In this document: piece by piece, positions 1 to 8,318 of the stretch
Numbering within the stretch: the first letter of the stretch is position 1
Layout: each line of letters opens with the position of its first letter
Source of the DNA: Mycobacterium cookii
GTDB taxonomy: Bacteria; Actinomycetota; Actinomycetes; Mycobacteriales; Mycobacteriaceae
Assembly (NCBI RefSeq): GCF_010727945.1
Contig: NZ_AP022569.1
Location: 930,001-994,000 of the forward strand
Reading direction: 5' to 3'
DNA length: 64,000 bases
Translations under genes and position numbers: made by a program
Notes under the pieces: generated by a model
What the model was told of the DNA's origin: nothing
Database searches by the model: none
The model's input: the letters and a program-made list of their open reading frames with translations, nothing else

Positions 1-1794
1 ACCTACGCGTCGATCAACGAGATCGGCTTCGATGTGCTACGCGATCAGCTGGTGACCGACGAGGCCGACCTGGTGTCGCCCAACCCGGACGTCGCCCTGA
101 TCGACGAGGCCGACTCGGTGCTCGTCGACGAGGCGTTGGTACCGCTGGTGCTGGCCGGGACCAGCCACCGCGAGCAGCCGCGGCTGGAGATCATTCGGCT
201 CGTCGGCGAATTGCAGGCCGGCACGGATTACGACACCGACTCCGACAGCCGCAACGTCCACCTGACCGAGGCAGGGGCGCACAAACTGGAAAAGCGGCTC
301 GGCGGAATCGATCTCTACTCCGAGGAGCACGTCGGTACCACGCTCACCGAGATCAATGTCGCGCTGCACGCGCACGTCCTGCTGCACCGCGACGTGCACT
401 ACATCGTGCGCGATGACGCGGTGCATTTGATCAATGCTTCGCGTGGCCGGATCGCCCAGCTGCAACGCTGGCCGGACGGCCTGCAGGCAGCCGTGGAGGC
501 AAAAGAAGGCATTGAGACCACCGAAACCGGCGAGGTGCTCGACACCATCACGGTGCAGGCGCTGGTCAACCGTTATCCGACGGTGTGCGGGATGACCGGC
601 ACCGCGCTCGCCGCCGGCGAGCAGCTACGCCAGTTCTACAAGCTCGGCGTGTCCCCGATTCCGCCGAACACCCCGAACATCCGCGAGGATGAGACCGACC
701 GCGTCTACATCACCGCGGCCGCGAAGATCGACGCGATCCTGGCGCACATCATCGAGGTGCATGAGACCGGACAACCGGTCCTGGTCGGCACCCACGACGT
801 CGCCGAGTCCGAAGAGCTGCACGAGCGGCTCCAGCGTCGTGGCGTGCCGGCGGTGGTGCTCAACGCCAAGAACGACGCCGAGGAGGCCGCGGTGATCGCC
901 GAGGCCGGCAAGCTCGGGGCCGTCACGGTCTCGACGCAGATGGCCGGGCGCGGCACCGACATCCGGCTCGGCGGCTCCGACGTAGGGGACAACGACGCTG
1001 AGAAAAAAGAGGTCGTTGAGCTCGGCGGGCTGCATGTGGTCGGCACCGGCCGCCACCACACCGAACGACTGGACAATCAGCTGCGTGGTCGTGCCGGTCG
1101 GCAGGGCGACCCGGGTTCGTCGGTGTTCTTCTCCAGCTGGGAGGACGACGTCGCCGCGTCGAACCTCGAACCCAACAAGTTGCCGACGCAGACCGACGAC
1201 GACGGCCGGGTCGTCAGCTCCAAGGTCGCCGGACTGCTCGAGCATGCGCAGCGCGTCGCCGAGGGCCGGCTGCTGGATGTGCACGCGAACACGTGGCGCT
1301 ACAACCAGTTGACCGCTCAGCAACGCGCGATCCTGGTCGACCGCCGCAACACACTGCTGAGCACGGCCGCGGCCCGCGAAGAGCTTGCCGAGCTGGCACC
1401 CGAGCGCTACGCGGAGCTGTCTGAGAACATCTCCGAAGAGCGCCTGGAGAAGATCTGCCGGTTGATCATGCTGTACCACCTCGACCGGGGCTGGGCCGAT
1501 CACCTCGCCTACCTGGCCGATATCCGGGAAAGCATCCATCTGCGTGCGCTGGGACGCCAGAATCCGCTGGACGAGTTCCACCGGATGGCCGTGGACGCGT
1601 TCGCATCGCTGGCCGCCGACGCGATCGAGGCCGCCCAGCAGACGTTCGAAACGTCGCCGGCGATCGAAGACGAGCCCGGCGTTGATCTGTCCAAGTTGGC
1701 CCGTCCGACATCGACGTGGACTTACATGGTCCACGACAACCCACTGTCCGACGACTCGCTTTCCGCACTGAGCCTGCCGGGCATCTTCAGATGA
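1..1794 (+). CDS. secA2: Accessory preprotein translocase ATPase SecA2 (5' end outside window)
   Basis: SecA2 is the accessory SecA motor that drives export of a small set of proteins in mycobacteria. The frame is open from base 1, so roughly the first 200 of about 800 residues, including Walker A, lie outside the window. Visible landmarks are the [12 protein letters not shown] segment at the very start, the DEAD Walker B at visible residues 35-38, [13 protein letters not shown], and the [13 protein letters not shown] helicase motif. The C-terminus lacks the zinc-binding SecB-type tail, as usual for SecA2. The pgsA2 gene follows 67 bp later, the same order as Rv1821-Rv1822 of M. tuberculosis, which supports SecA2 rather than SecA1. 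Confidence 0.95.
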   Translation, partial: TYASINEIGFDVLRDQLVTDEADLVSPNPDVALIDEADSVLVDEALVPLVLAGTSHREQPRLEIIRLVGELQAGTDYDTDSDSRNVHLTEAGAHKLEKRLGGIDLYSEEHVGTTLTEINVALHAHVLLHRDVHYIVRDDAVHLINASRGRIAQLQRWPDGLQAAVEAKEGIETTETGEVLDTITVQALVNRYPTVCGMTGTALAAGEQLRQFYKLGVSPIPPNTPNIREDETDRVYITAAAKIDAILAHIIEVHETGQPVLVGTHDVAESEELHERLQRRGVPAVVLNAKNDAEEAAVIAEAGKLGAVTVSTQMAGRGTDIRLGGSDVGDNDAEKKEVVELGGLHVVGTGRHHTERLDNQLRGRAGRQGDPGSSVFFSSWEDDVAASNLEPNKLPTQTDDDGRVVSSKVAGLLEHAQRVAEGRLLDVHANTWRYNQLTAQQRAILVDRRNTLLSTAAAREELAELAPERYAELSENISEERLEKICRLIMLYHLDRGWADHLAYLADIRESIHLRALGRQNPLDEFHRMAVDAFASLAADAIEAAQQTFETSPAIEDEPGVDLSKLARPTSTWTYMVHDNPLSDDSLSALSLPGIFR

Positions 1795-1861
1795 TGATTG
1801 CCCGTCTCCTCCTCAGGCCGTTACACGGCCTGCATCGTCGCCGGGCGTAAGCTCACCGCCC

Positions 1862-2488
1862 ATGAACCGGCCGCACGCACACGACCGGCTCCTCACCGTG
1901 CCGAACGTGCTGAGCGCGATCCGTCTGGCGCTGATCCCGGTCTTCCTCTACCTCTTGCTGGTCGCGCATGCCGACGGGTGGGCGGTGGCCATCCTGATGT
2001 TCAGCGGTGCGTCGGACTGGGCGGACGGCAAGATCGCCCGGTTGATGAACCAGGGCTCGCGGCTGGGGGAGTACCTGGATCCCGCGGTCGACCGGCTCTA
2101 CATGGTGACGACGCCGATCGCCTTCGGGCTGCGCGGCATCGTGCCCTGGTGGATCATCGCGATCCTGCTGGTGCGTGATGTGTTGCTGGCGGCCGAACTT
2201 CCGTTGCTGCGTACGCGCGGCATCACCGCACTGCCGGTGATCTACGTCGGCAAGGCTGCGACGTTCGCGCTGATGTCCGCCTTCCCGCTGATCCTGCTGG
2301 GCCAGTTCGACGCGCTGTGGAGTCGGATCGTATTGGCTTGCGGCTGGGCGTTTTTGATCTGGGGCCTGTACATGTACTTGTGGTCCTTCGTGGTGTACGC
2401 GATACAGGTGGTGCTGGTCCTGCGCAGCATGCCACCGGCGAATCCCCGCGAAAAGCGTTCGCAGACAAAGGCGGATGCCGATGGCTGA
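1862..2488 (+). CDS. pgsA2: CDP-alcohol phosphatidyltransferase family membrane protein
   Basis: This 208-residue protein belongs to the CDP-alcohol phosphatidyltransferases, which move a phosphatidyl group from CDP-diacylglycerol to an alcohol at the membrane. The family signature (two Asp, Gly, Ala, Arg, then Gly and two Asp) is visible in [10 protein letters not shown], followed by the [12 protein letters not shown] part, at about residues 55-85. Several hydrophobic segments follow, consistent with a polytopic protein. Length and position match Rv1822 (pgsA2). The exact acceptor (glycerol-3-phosphate or phosphatidylglycerol) cannot be read from the sequence. Its last bases overlap the next gene, suggesting one transcript with the DUF881 block. 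Confidence 0.9.
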   Translation: MNRPHAHDRLLTVPNVLSAIRLALIPVFLYLLLVAHADGWAVAILMFSGASDWADGKIARLMNQGSRLGEYLDPAVDRLYMVTTPIAFGLRGIVPWWIIAILLVRDVLLAAELPLLRTRGITALPVIYVGKAATFALMSAFPLILLGQFDALWSRIVLACGWAFLIWGLYMYLWSFVVYAIQVVLVLRSMPPANPREKRSQTKADADG

Positions 2489-3398
2489 CCAGGCGCTCGG
2501 CGGCTACGACCCCTATGCGGGTCTGAGCGCGCACGATGCCGGGCAACCACAGCGCATCCCGGTGCCCTCACTGCTGCGGGCCTTGCTCTCCGAACACCTG
2601 GACCCGGGGTATGCGGCCGCGGCCGCGAAGCGCGAGAACGCCGACGGTCCGCAGAACGGTCGCGCCCGGGCAGCGGGCTGGGTCTGGCAGGCGCTGGCTG
2701 CGTTGCTGGTGGCCACGGTGTTCGCCGCGGCAGTCGCGCAGGCACGGCTCGTCGCGCCGGGCGTCAGTGCGGCCCAACGGGTCTTGGCAGCCGGGGTGCG
2801 CTCGGAGGAGGCAGCGACGGGTCAGCTCACCGCGCGGCGCAACGCGCTCACGACGCAGCGCGACGACGTGCAGCGGCGGGCATTGGCCGAAGACTCCGCG
2901 GGCCGGCAGCTGCTGACCCAGCTCGACCGGCTGAGCCTGGCAGCCGCGAGCACCCCGGTCACCGGTCCCGGTCTCAGCTTGACGGTCACCGACCCGGGCG
3001 TCGGACCGAACCTGTCCGATGTGTCCAAGCAGCGGGTCGCCGGCAGTCGGCAGATCATCCTCGACCGGGATCTACAGCTGGTGGTGAATTCGTTGTGGGC
3101 CAGCGGCGCTGAGGCCATCTCCGTCGGCGGGGTCCGGATCGGGCCGAACGTGACGATCCGGCAAGCAGGCGGTGCGATCCTGGTCGACAACAACCCGATC
3201 AGCAGTCCGTACGCGGTTCTCGCCGTCGGCCCACCGCATTCCATGCAAGATTTGTTCGACAACAGTCCCGGCCTGCGCCGGCTGCGGCTGTTGGAGGCGT
3301 CGTACGGTGTCGGCGTCAGGGTGAGTGCCGGAGACCAGCTCACGATTCCGGCGGGCACGGTCCGAGATGTCAAGTTCGCCAAGCAGATTGGGCCTTAG
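2481..3398 (+). CDS. DUF881 membrane protein (Rv1823-like)
   Basis: A 305-residue protein of unknown function from the DUF881 family. The N-terminal 65 residues look cytoplasmic. One membrane helix follows (about residues 70-92), then an external Ala-rich helical region and the DUF881 domain with the [12 protein letters not shown] and [12 protein letters not shown] motifs. I chose the second of two nearby ATG codons because AAAGGCGG sits at 2467-2474, which gives a proper six-base gap to 2481 and none to the ATG at 2475. The start overlaps the end of pgsA2 by 8 bp. DUF881 genes flanking a small basic protein are a conserved actinobacterial arrangement. Confidence 0.88.
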   Translation: MADQALGGYDPYAGLSAHDAGQPQRIPVPSLLRALLSEHLDPGYAAAAAKRENADGPQNGRARAAGWVWQALAALLVATVFAAAVAQARLVAPGVSAAQRVLAAGVRSEEAATGQLTARRNALTTQRDDVQRRALAEDSAGRQLLTQLDRLSLAAASTPVTGPGLSLTVTDPGVGPNLSDVSKQRVAGSRQIILDRDLQLVVNSLWASGAEAISVGGVRIGPNVTIRQAGGAILVDNNPISSPYAVLAVGPPHSMQDLFDNSPGLRRLRLLEASYGVGVRVSAGDQLTIPAGTVRDVKFAKQIGP

Positions 3399-3446
3399 TA
3401 CAGACATGCACATGCGGCGAGTCGACATGATGGGAGCGGAAAACCG

Positions 3447-3779
3447 ATGATCGGTATCGCAGCGCTGGTCGTCGGTATCGTGCTGGGACTGGTGTTTCAC
3501 CCCAGCGTGCCGGAGGTCGTCCAGCCTTACCTGCCGATCGCGGTGGTCGCGGCGCTCGACGCGGTGTTCGGCGGGTTACGGGCTTACCTCGAGCGCATTT
3601 TCGACCCGAAGGTCTTCGTCGTGTCGTTCGTGTTCAACGTTCTCGTCGCGGCGCTGGTGGTCTACGTGGGTGACCAGTTGGGTGTTGGCACCCAGCTGTC
3701 GACCGCGATCATCGTCGTCCTCGGCATCCGCATCTTCGGTAACGCGGCAGCGCTGCGGCGCCGGCTGTTCGGGGCGTGA
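3447..3779 (+). CDS. Small basic family membrane protein (Sbp, DUF1290)
   Basis: A 110-residue integral membrane protein with three hydrophobic helices and a basic C-terminal tail (LRRRLFGA). It is recognisable as the small basic protein family by AALDAVFGGLRAYLERIFDPKVF. A GGGAGCGG ribosome site lies just upstream of the ATG. It sits between two DUF881 genes, as Rv1824 does in M. tuberculosis and as homologues do in Firmicutes near division genes. Function is unknown; a role at the membrane together with the DUF881 proteins is inferred only from linkage. Confidence 0.88.
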   Translation: MIGIAALVVGIVLGLVFHPSVPEVVQPYLPIAVVAALDAVFGGLRAYLERIFDPKVFVVSFVFNVLVAALVVYVGDQLGVGTQLSTAIIVVLGIRIFGNAAALRRRLFGA

Positions 3780-3794
3780 CGGGATGACGCCGAC

Positions 3795-4625
3795 ATGAGC
3801 GACACCGACGACACCCCCGCACAGCCCGACGACGCCCACGAGACGGCCCAGCACGGCCGGCACGAACTGGCGCCGCACCAGCCTCAACCCGCGATCGGCG
3901 AATTACAGCCCCGCGGATTCCTCGGGGCCCCGCGCCGCGGCCGCACCGTCTTCGTCACCCTGGCGGTGATGCTGTGCCTGCTGCTCGGCGTCGCCATCGC
4001 AACCCAGGTCCGCCAGACCAGCACCGGTGACTCGCTGGATACCGCCCGTCCCGCCGATCTACTCGTGCTGCTGGACTCGCTGCGCCAACGCGAAGCCACG
4101 CTGAACACCGAAGTCGCCGAACTGCAGCGGTCGTTGAACGCCCTACAGGCCTCGGGCAGCAGCGACCAGGCGGCGATCCAGAACGCCCAGTCCCGGCTCG
4201 CTGCTCTGTCGATCCTGATCGGGACGGTCGGCGCCACTGGGCCCGGTGTCACGGTGCACATCACCGACCCGGGGCCGGGCGTGGCACCGCAGGCGATGCT
4301 CGACGTGCTGGACGAGTTGAGAGCCGCCGGAGCCGAGGCGATCCAGATCAGCGACGTGCACCAGGCGGTGCGCGCCGGGGTCGACACCTGGATCGTGGGC
4401 ACCCCTGGTTCGTTGACCGTCGACGGTAAAACCCTGATGCCGCCGTATTCGATTGTGGCCATTGGCGATCCACCGACGTTGGCAGCGGCGATGAACATCC
4501 CCGGCGGCGCGGTCGACAGCGTCAAACGCGTCGGCGGCACCATGAGTGTGCAGCAAGCAGACAAGGTCGACATCACCGCCTTGCGACAACCAAAACCGCG
4601 CCAATACGCTCAGCCCGTCAAATAA
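3795..4625 (+). CDS. DUF881 membrane protein (Rv1825-like)
   Basis: A second DUF881 protein, 276 residues. It has an acidic and His-rich cytoplasmic N-terminus (about 45 residues), one membrane helix around residues 50-70 ([17 protein letters not shown]), a predicted coiled-coil stretch (residues 85-130, [20 protein letters not shown]) and the DUF881 domain with [15 protein letters not shown] and [14 protein letters not shown]. The domain layout matches the protein at 2481-3398, suggesting that the two act as a pair on either side of the small basic protein. It is 15 bp downstream of that gene and 23 bp upstream of gcvH, so probably in the same operon. Confidence 0.88.
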   Translation: MSDTDDTPAQPDDAHETAQHGRHELAPHQPQPAIGELQPRGFLGAPRRGRTVFVTLAVMLCLLLGVAIATQVRQTSTGDSLDTARPADLLVLLDSLRQREATLNTEVAELQRSLNALQASGSSDQAAIQNAQSRLAALSILIGTVGATGPGVTVHITDPGPGVAPQAMLDVLDELRAAGAEAIQISDVHQAVRAGVDTWIVGTPGSLTVDGKTLMPPYSIVAIGDPPTLAAAMNIPGGAVDSVKRVGGTMSVQQADKVDITALRQPKPRQYAQPVK

Positions 4626-4648
4626 ACACCGAGCAGAACAGGAAGACC

Positions 4649-5044
4649 GTGAGCGAAACCCCACCCGATTTGCACTACACCGCCGAGCACGAGTGGATTC
4701 GGCGAACCGGCGACGCCACCGTCCGGGTCGGGATCACGGACTTCGCCCAGGCGGCCCTCGGCGATGTGGTGTTCGTCCGCCTGCCTGACGTGGGTGATGA
4801 CCTGACCGCGGGCGAGGCGTTCGGCGAGGTGGAGTCGACCAAGTCGGTGTCGGACTTGTACGCACCGGTATCGGCGAAAGTCGTTGCTGTGAACGACGAT
4901 CTGGATTCCAGCCCGGAGCTGGTCAACTCCGACCCCTACGGCGGTGGCTGGCTGATCGACCTCGAGGTCGAGGGTGACGCACTGCAAAAAGCGTTCGACG
5001 AGTTGCTGGACGCGGAGACCTACCGCGGCACGCTGGCCGAATGA
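4649..5044 (+). CDS. gcvH: Glycine cleavage system H protein
   Basis: The H protein carries the lipoyl arm that shuttles the aminomethyl group between the P, T and L proteins of the glycine cleavage complex. At 131 residues it has normal length. The lipoylation motif [15 protein letters not shown] is intact, with the modified lysine at residue 65. Translation starts at a GTG preceded by AGGAAG. It sits between the DUF881 block and garA, as Rv1826 does. The P-protein gene gcvB is only 3.3 kb away and has its own glycine riboswitch; no such element is seen ahead of gcvH. The 243 bp after its stop contain no gene I can support. Confidence 0.96.
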   Translation: MSETPPDLHYTAEHEWIRRTGDATVRVGITDFAQAALGDVVFVRLPDVGDDLTAGEAFGEVESTKSVSDLYAPVSAKVVAVNDDLDSSPELVNSDPYGGGWLIDLEVEGDALQKAFDELLDAETYRGTLAE

Positions 5045-5287
5045 CCCTTGTTATGGTTCCTTCGCTCGGCGAGGATTCGCGTCGCGACGCGGCGAGGGGG
5101 CGAGCCGGGCAATCGGCTCCGCTCGGCGTAACACCGGCCCGATCAGATGTCGCGGCCGATCCGGCGGGGGACGGCACATTGGGCCCCCGTGCGCGGTACG
5201 GTCGTCACATCGACGGTCGCAGCGGGTGGGAAGCCGGTCGAGTAGACCCAACCAGACGACGCAGCAGCGGCCAGTGAGGAGCAGCGG

Positions 5288-5761
5288 GTGACGGACAAGG
5301 ACAACGACCAGACCTCTGATGAAGTCACCGTGGAAACGACATCGGTCTTCCGCGCCGACTTCCTCAATGAGCTGGACGCTCCCGCACAGACGGGCGCCGA
5401 GACCTCGGTGTCCGGAGTCGAAGGGCTGCCGGTCGGTTCGGCGTTGCTGGTCGTCAAACGGGGACCCAACGCCGGTTCTCGCTTCCTGCTCGACCAGCCG
5501 ACCACGTCGGCCGGTCGCCACCCCGACAGCGACATCTTCCTCGACGACGTCACCGTCAGCCGCCGGCACGCCGAATTCCGCTTGGACAACGACGAGTTCC
5601 ACGTCGTCGATGTCGGCAGCCTCAACGGCACCTACGTCAACCGCGAGCCGGTCGATTCTGCGGTGCTGGCGAACGGCGACGAGGTGCAGATCGGCAAATT
5701 CCGCCTGGTGTTCCTGACCGGACCCAAGGTCGGTGACGATAACGGAGGGCCCGGAAGCTAG
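5288..5761 (+). CDS. garA: FHA-domain metabolic regulator GarA
   Basis: GarA is a phosphorylation-controlled FHA protein that inhibits alpha-ketoglutarate dehydrogenase and NAD-glutamate dehydrogenase and activates glutamate synthase. The 157-residue sequence shows the kinase site ETTSVF (Thr17 and Thr18; phosphorylated by PknB or PknG in relatives). An FHA domain at about residues 50-135 has [19 protein letters not shown] and GSLNGTYVN. Translation starts at GTG, with a GAGGAGC ribosome site. It follows gcvH as in M. tuberculosis (Rv1827), and its stop codon shares one base with the start of the next gene. Confidence 0.96.
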   Translation: MTDKDNDQTSDEVTVETTSVFRADFLNELDAPAQTGAETSVSGVEGLPVGSALLVVKRGPNAGSRFLLDQPTTSAGRHPDSDIFLDDVTVSRRHAEFRLDNDEFHVVDVGSLNGTYVNREPVDSAVLANGDEVQIGKFRLVFLTGPKVGDDNGGPGS

Positions 5762-6513
5762 TGACCGCGCCCGAGACCCCCGCACTGAGCGGGATGTCTA
5801 TCGGAGCGGTCCTCGACCTGCTACGGCCGGACTTCCCGGATGTGACGATCTCCAAGATCCGATTCTTGGAGGCCGAGGGTCTCGTCACGCCGCAGCGTGC
5901 GGCGTCGGGCTATCGCCGGTTCACCGCCTACGACTGCGCGCGCCTGCGGTTCATCCTGACCGCCCAGCGCGACCAGTATCTGCCGCTCAAGGTGATCAAG
6001 GCGCAGCTCGACGCCCAGCCTGACGGCGAGCTGCCACTGGCCGGATCTCCTTACGCCGTAACGCGATTGGTGTCGGTCGGCAACAGCGATCTGTCGGAGC
6101 CGACTGTGGACCCGGGGGCGGTGTCCTCAACCCGCGTCCGGCTGAGTCGAGAAGACCTGCTGCAGCGCTCGGGGGTCGACGGCGAGCTGCTGACGGCGCT
6201 GCTCAAGGCCGGCGTGATCACCACCGGACCGGGCGGCTTTTTCGACGAACACGCGCCCGCGATCCTGCAATGCGCGCGAGCGCTCGCCGACTACGGCGTC
6301 GAACCGCGTCACCTGCGCGCATTCCGCTCGGCCGCCGACCGGCAATCCGACCTGATCGCGCAGATCGCAGCGCCCCTCGTCAACGCCGGCAAGGCCGGGA
6401 AGACCGGTGCCCGCGACCGCGCCGACGACCTCGCACGCGAGGTCGCCGCACTCGCCATCACGCTGCACACCTCGCTGATCAAGTCCGCCGTGCGCGACGT
6501 TCTGCATCGCTGA
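5761..6513 (+). CDS. MerR-family transcriptional regulator (Rv1828-like)
   Basis: A 250-residue regulator with an N-terminal winged-helix MerR DNA-binding domain (about residues 10-80; [17 protein letters not shown], then [18 protein letters not shown]). A longer C-terminal region lacks the Cys metal site of classical MerR proteins. It matches Rv1828, whose target genes are poorly defined. The GTG start overlaps the garA stop codon by one base, so the two are translationally coupled. The C-terminal domain ([16 protein letters not shown]) probably serves dimerisation or effector sensing; this is inference. Confidence 0.92.
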   Translation: MTAPETPALSGMSIGAVLDLLRPDFPDVTISKIRFLEAEGLVTPQRAASGYRRFTAYDCARLRFILTAQRDQYLPLKVIKAQLDAQPDGELPLAGSPYAVTRLVSVGNSDLSEPTVDPGAVSSTRVRLSREDLLQRSGVDGELLTALLKAGVITTGPGGFFDEHAPAILQCARALADYGVEPRHLRAFRSAADRQSDLIAQIAAPLVNAGKAGKTGARDRADDLAREVAALAITLHTSLIKSAVRDVLHR

Positions 6514-6621
6514 AGGACTAGACTTCGGAAACAGCTTGTGTTCGGCGGCTTGACCTTTGCGCCGCGGCGTCGGAGCAGGCGGTGATTTGGATATGGCAGC
6601 AGGTGCGGAGGGCAGACACAG

Positions 6622-7116
6622 ATGGGTGAAGTTCGCGTCGTCGGCATTCGCGTCGAGCAGCCGCAGAACCAGCCGGTGCTGTTGCTGCGTGAGGCCAACG
6701 GTGACCGGTATCTGCCGATCTGGATCGGCCAGTCCGAAGCCGCAGCGATCGCCCTCGAGCAGCAGGGAGTCGAGCCGCCGCGGCCGTTGACGCACGACCT
6801 GATTCGGGATTTGATTGCCGCACTTGGTCATTCGCTCAAAGAGGTGCGGATCGTCGATCTGCAGGAAGGCACCTTCTACGCCGACCTGATTTTCGACCGC
6901 AATATCACTGTCTCGGCGCGGCCGTCGGACTCGGTGGCCATCGCGTTGCGGGTGGGCGTGCCCATTTACGTCGAGGAAGCGGTGCTCGCCGAGGCTGGAC
7001 TGCTGATCCCCGACGAGAGCGATGAAGAGCCTTCCACCGCCGTACGCGAGGACGAAGTCGAGAAATTCAAAGAGTTTCTGGACAGCGTCTCACCCGACGA
7101 TTTCAAGGCAACCTGA
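6622..7116 (+). CDS. Bifunctional nuclease family protein (DUF151, Rv1829-like)
   Basis: A 164-residue protein of the DUF151/BFN family, named for a plant nuclease with DNase and RNase activity. The bacterial role is not established. The core is visible in YLPIWIGQSEAAAIALEQQG (residues 32-51), the TFYADLIFDR strand and ARPSDSVAIALR. The acidic C-terminal tail (DESDEEPSTAVREDEVEKF) is typical of actinobacterial members. A GGAGG lies about 11 bases before the ATG. It is located between two MerR genes, the order seen in M. tuberculosis. Confidence 0.92.
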   Translation: MGEVRVVGIRVEQPQNQPVLLLREANGDRYLPIWIGQSEAAAIALEQQGVEPPRPLTHDLIRDLIAALGHSLKEVRIVDLQEGTFYADLIFDRNITVSARPSDSVAIALRVGVPIYVEEAVLAEAGLLIPDESDEEPSTAVREDEVEKFKEFLDSVSPDDFKAT

Positions 7117-7370
7117 CGCCGGTAACACCGTGATCAGCGCCGTGCCGCAAACATCACGGATACGTCTCATCTGGGAGTTCGACCTCGACACGCCCGTTGG
7201 ATAGCGTTGAGTCACCGCCGCTACCGCCATACTTTGATTTCGACTGATTAGTTCTAGTTCGTTTGAGAAACACCACAACGTGTCGAAAAGCGTATGCTCA
7301 CAAGCACTCGATTGAGCAAACGCGGAAAACCGGCAGCCCGTCACGAGCGCGATCGGCGAGAGGAAGCACC

Positions 7371-8015
7371 GTGGGAGATCAACCACGTGAGGATCAACTG
7401 GATCTCGAGTCGGTAACCGCGCTCGACGACAGTGCAGCAACCCACGCCGATCAGGCCATCCACGCAGCGAGCGAACCTGTGCAAGGCGGTTTGTTCCCGG
7501 ACGACTCCGTGCCTGACGAACTGGTCGGTTACCGCGGGCCGAGCGCGTGCCAAATCGCCGGCATCACCTACCGCCAGCTGGACTACTGGGCACGCACGTC
7601 GCTGGTCGTGCCGTCGATCCGCAGCGCGGCAGGCTCGGGCAGCCAGCGGCTGTACTCGTTCAAAGACATCCTCGTCCTCAAGATCGTCAAGCGACTGCTC
7701 GACACCGGAATCTCGTTGCACAACATCCGCGTTGCCGTCGATCATCTGCGCCAGCGCGGCGTACAGGATCTGGCCAACATCACGCTGTTCTCCGACGGGA
7801 CCACGGTGTACGAGTGCACGTCCGCCGAAGAGGTCGTCGACCTGCTGCAGGGCGGCCAGGGCGTGTTCGGTATCGCGGTGTCCGGCGCGATGCGTGAGCT
7901 GACCGGCGCTATCGCCGACTTTCCGGGCGAGCGGGCCGACGGCGGCGAGTCGATCGCGGCGCCGGAGGACGAGCTGGCGTCCCGGCGCAAGCACCGCGAC
8001 CGCAAAATCGGCTGA
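7371..8015 (+). CDS. MerR-family transcriptional regulator (Rv1830-like)
   Basis: A 214-residue MerR-type regulator. The start is GTG at 7371, chosen because GAGAGGAAG precedes it at ideal distance and because the M. tuberculosis homologue starts at the equivalent residue (GDQPRED). A TTG further upstream in the same frame is unlikely. The DNA-binding domain lies around residues 55-125 (YRGPSACQIAGITYRQLDYW, SQRLYSFKDILVLKIVKRLL). The C-terminal part (YECTSAEEVVDLL) is nearly invariant in mycobacteria. It directly precedes the glycine riboswitch and gcvB, but nothing shows that it controls them. Confidence 0.92.
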   Translation: MGDQPREDQLDLESVTALDDSAATHADQAIHAASEPVQGGLFPDDSVPDELVGYRGPSACQIAGITYRQLDYWARTSLVVPSIRSAAGSGSQRLYSFKDILVLKIVKRLLDTGISLHNIRVAVDHLRQRGVQDLANITLFSDGTTVYECTSAEEVVDLLQGGQGVFGIAVSGAMRELTGAIADFPGERADGGESIAAPEDELASRRKHRDRKIG

Positions 8016-8086
8016 CCGGAGAACTTCTGCGCCGCCGGCCCCGCTGGCAGCGGCAAGTGGGTAAACTCGACACCGCATCGTTCTAG

Positions 8087-8281
8087 CGCGGGAGAGTTTC
8101 GTGGCGGCCAGCCACGGACGCCGAAGGAGCAATACCTCTCCGTCAACCTCTCAGGCACCCGGACCGCGCCGGACCCCGATGCCTCTGGAAAGCGGTGGCC
8201 CGACTCGGGTCACCCGCCCATGGGGAAAGACATGCGGATGTCGAATCTCTCAGGCGCCCGGTTCGGGTAGACGACAGAGGG
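8087..8281 (+). promoter_or_regulatory. Tandem glycine riboswitch
   Basis: Two glycine aptamers sit in the leader of gcvB. Aptamer 1 spans about 8087-8173 and contains GGGAGAGTTTC, GCCGAAGGAGCAA and CTCTCAGGCACCCGGACCG. Aptamer 2 spans about 8181-8281 and contains CCTCTGGAAAGC, CCATGGGGAAAGAC, CTCTCAGGCGCCCGG and the closing GACAGAGG. These are the conserved landmarks of the family, and glycine riboswitches are known ahead of gcv genes in actinobacteria. Glycine binding is expected to raise expression of the glycine cleavage P protein downstream. Confidence 0.93.
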
Positions 8282-8311
8282 GGAGGACCTGTTCCTTGCC
8301 TCTGTCAGGAG
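8273..8311 (+). promoter_or_regulatory. Predicted riboswitch expression platform and gcvB ribosome site
   Basis: The 3' strand of the second aptamer's P1 helix (GACAGAGG, 8273-8280) is perfectly complementary to CCTCTGTC at 8299-8306. That segment is directly followed by the AGGAG ribosome site (8307-8311) of gcvB. The two pairings are mutually exclusive. With glycine, P1 (8182-8188 with 8274-8280) should hold the strand and free the ribosome site. Without glycine, the alternative hairpin would abut the site. No U-tract follows, so control of translation start is more likely than transcription termination. Confidence 0.6.
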
Positions 8312-8318
8312 TTCGCCA

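Noticed and set aside
5041..5277. Open frame between gcvH and garA
   Set aside because: It overlaps the gcvH end, is Arg/Gly-rich and lacks a ribosome site; more likely leader DNA of garA.
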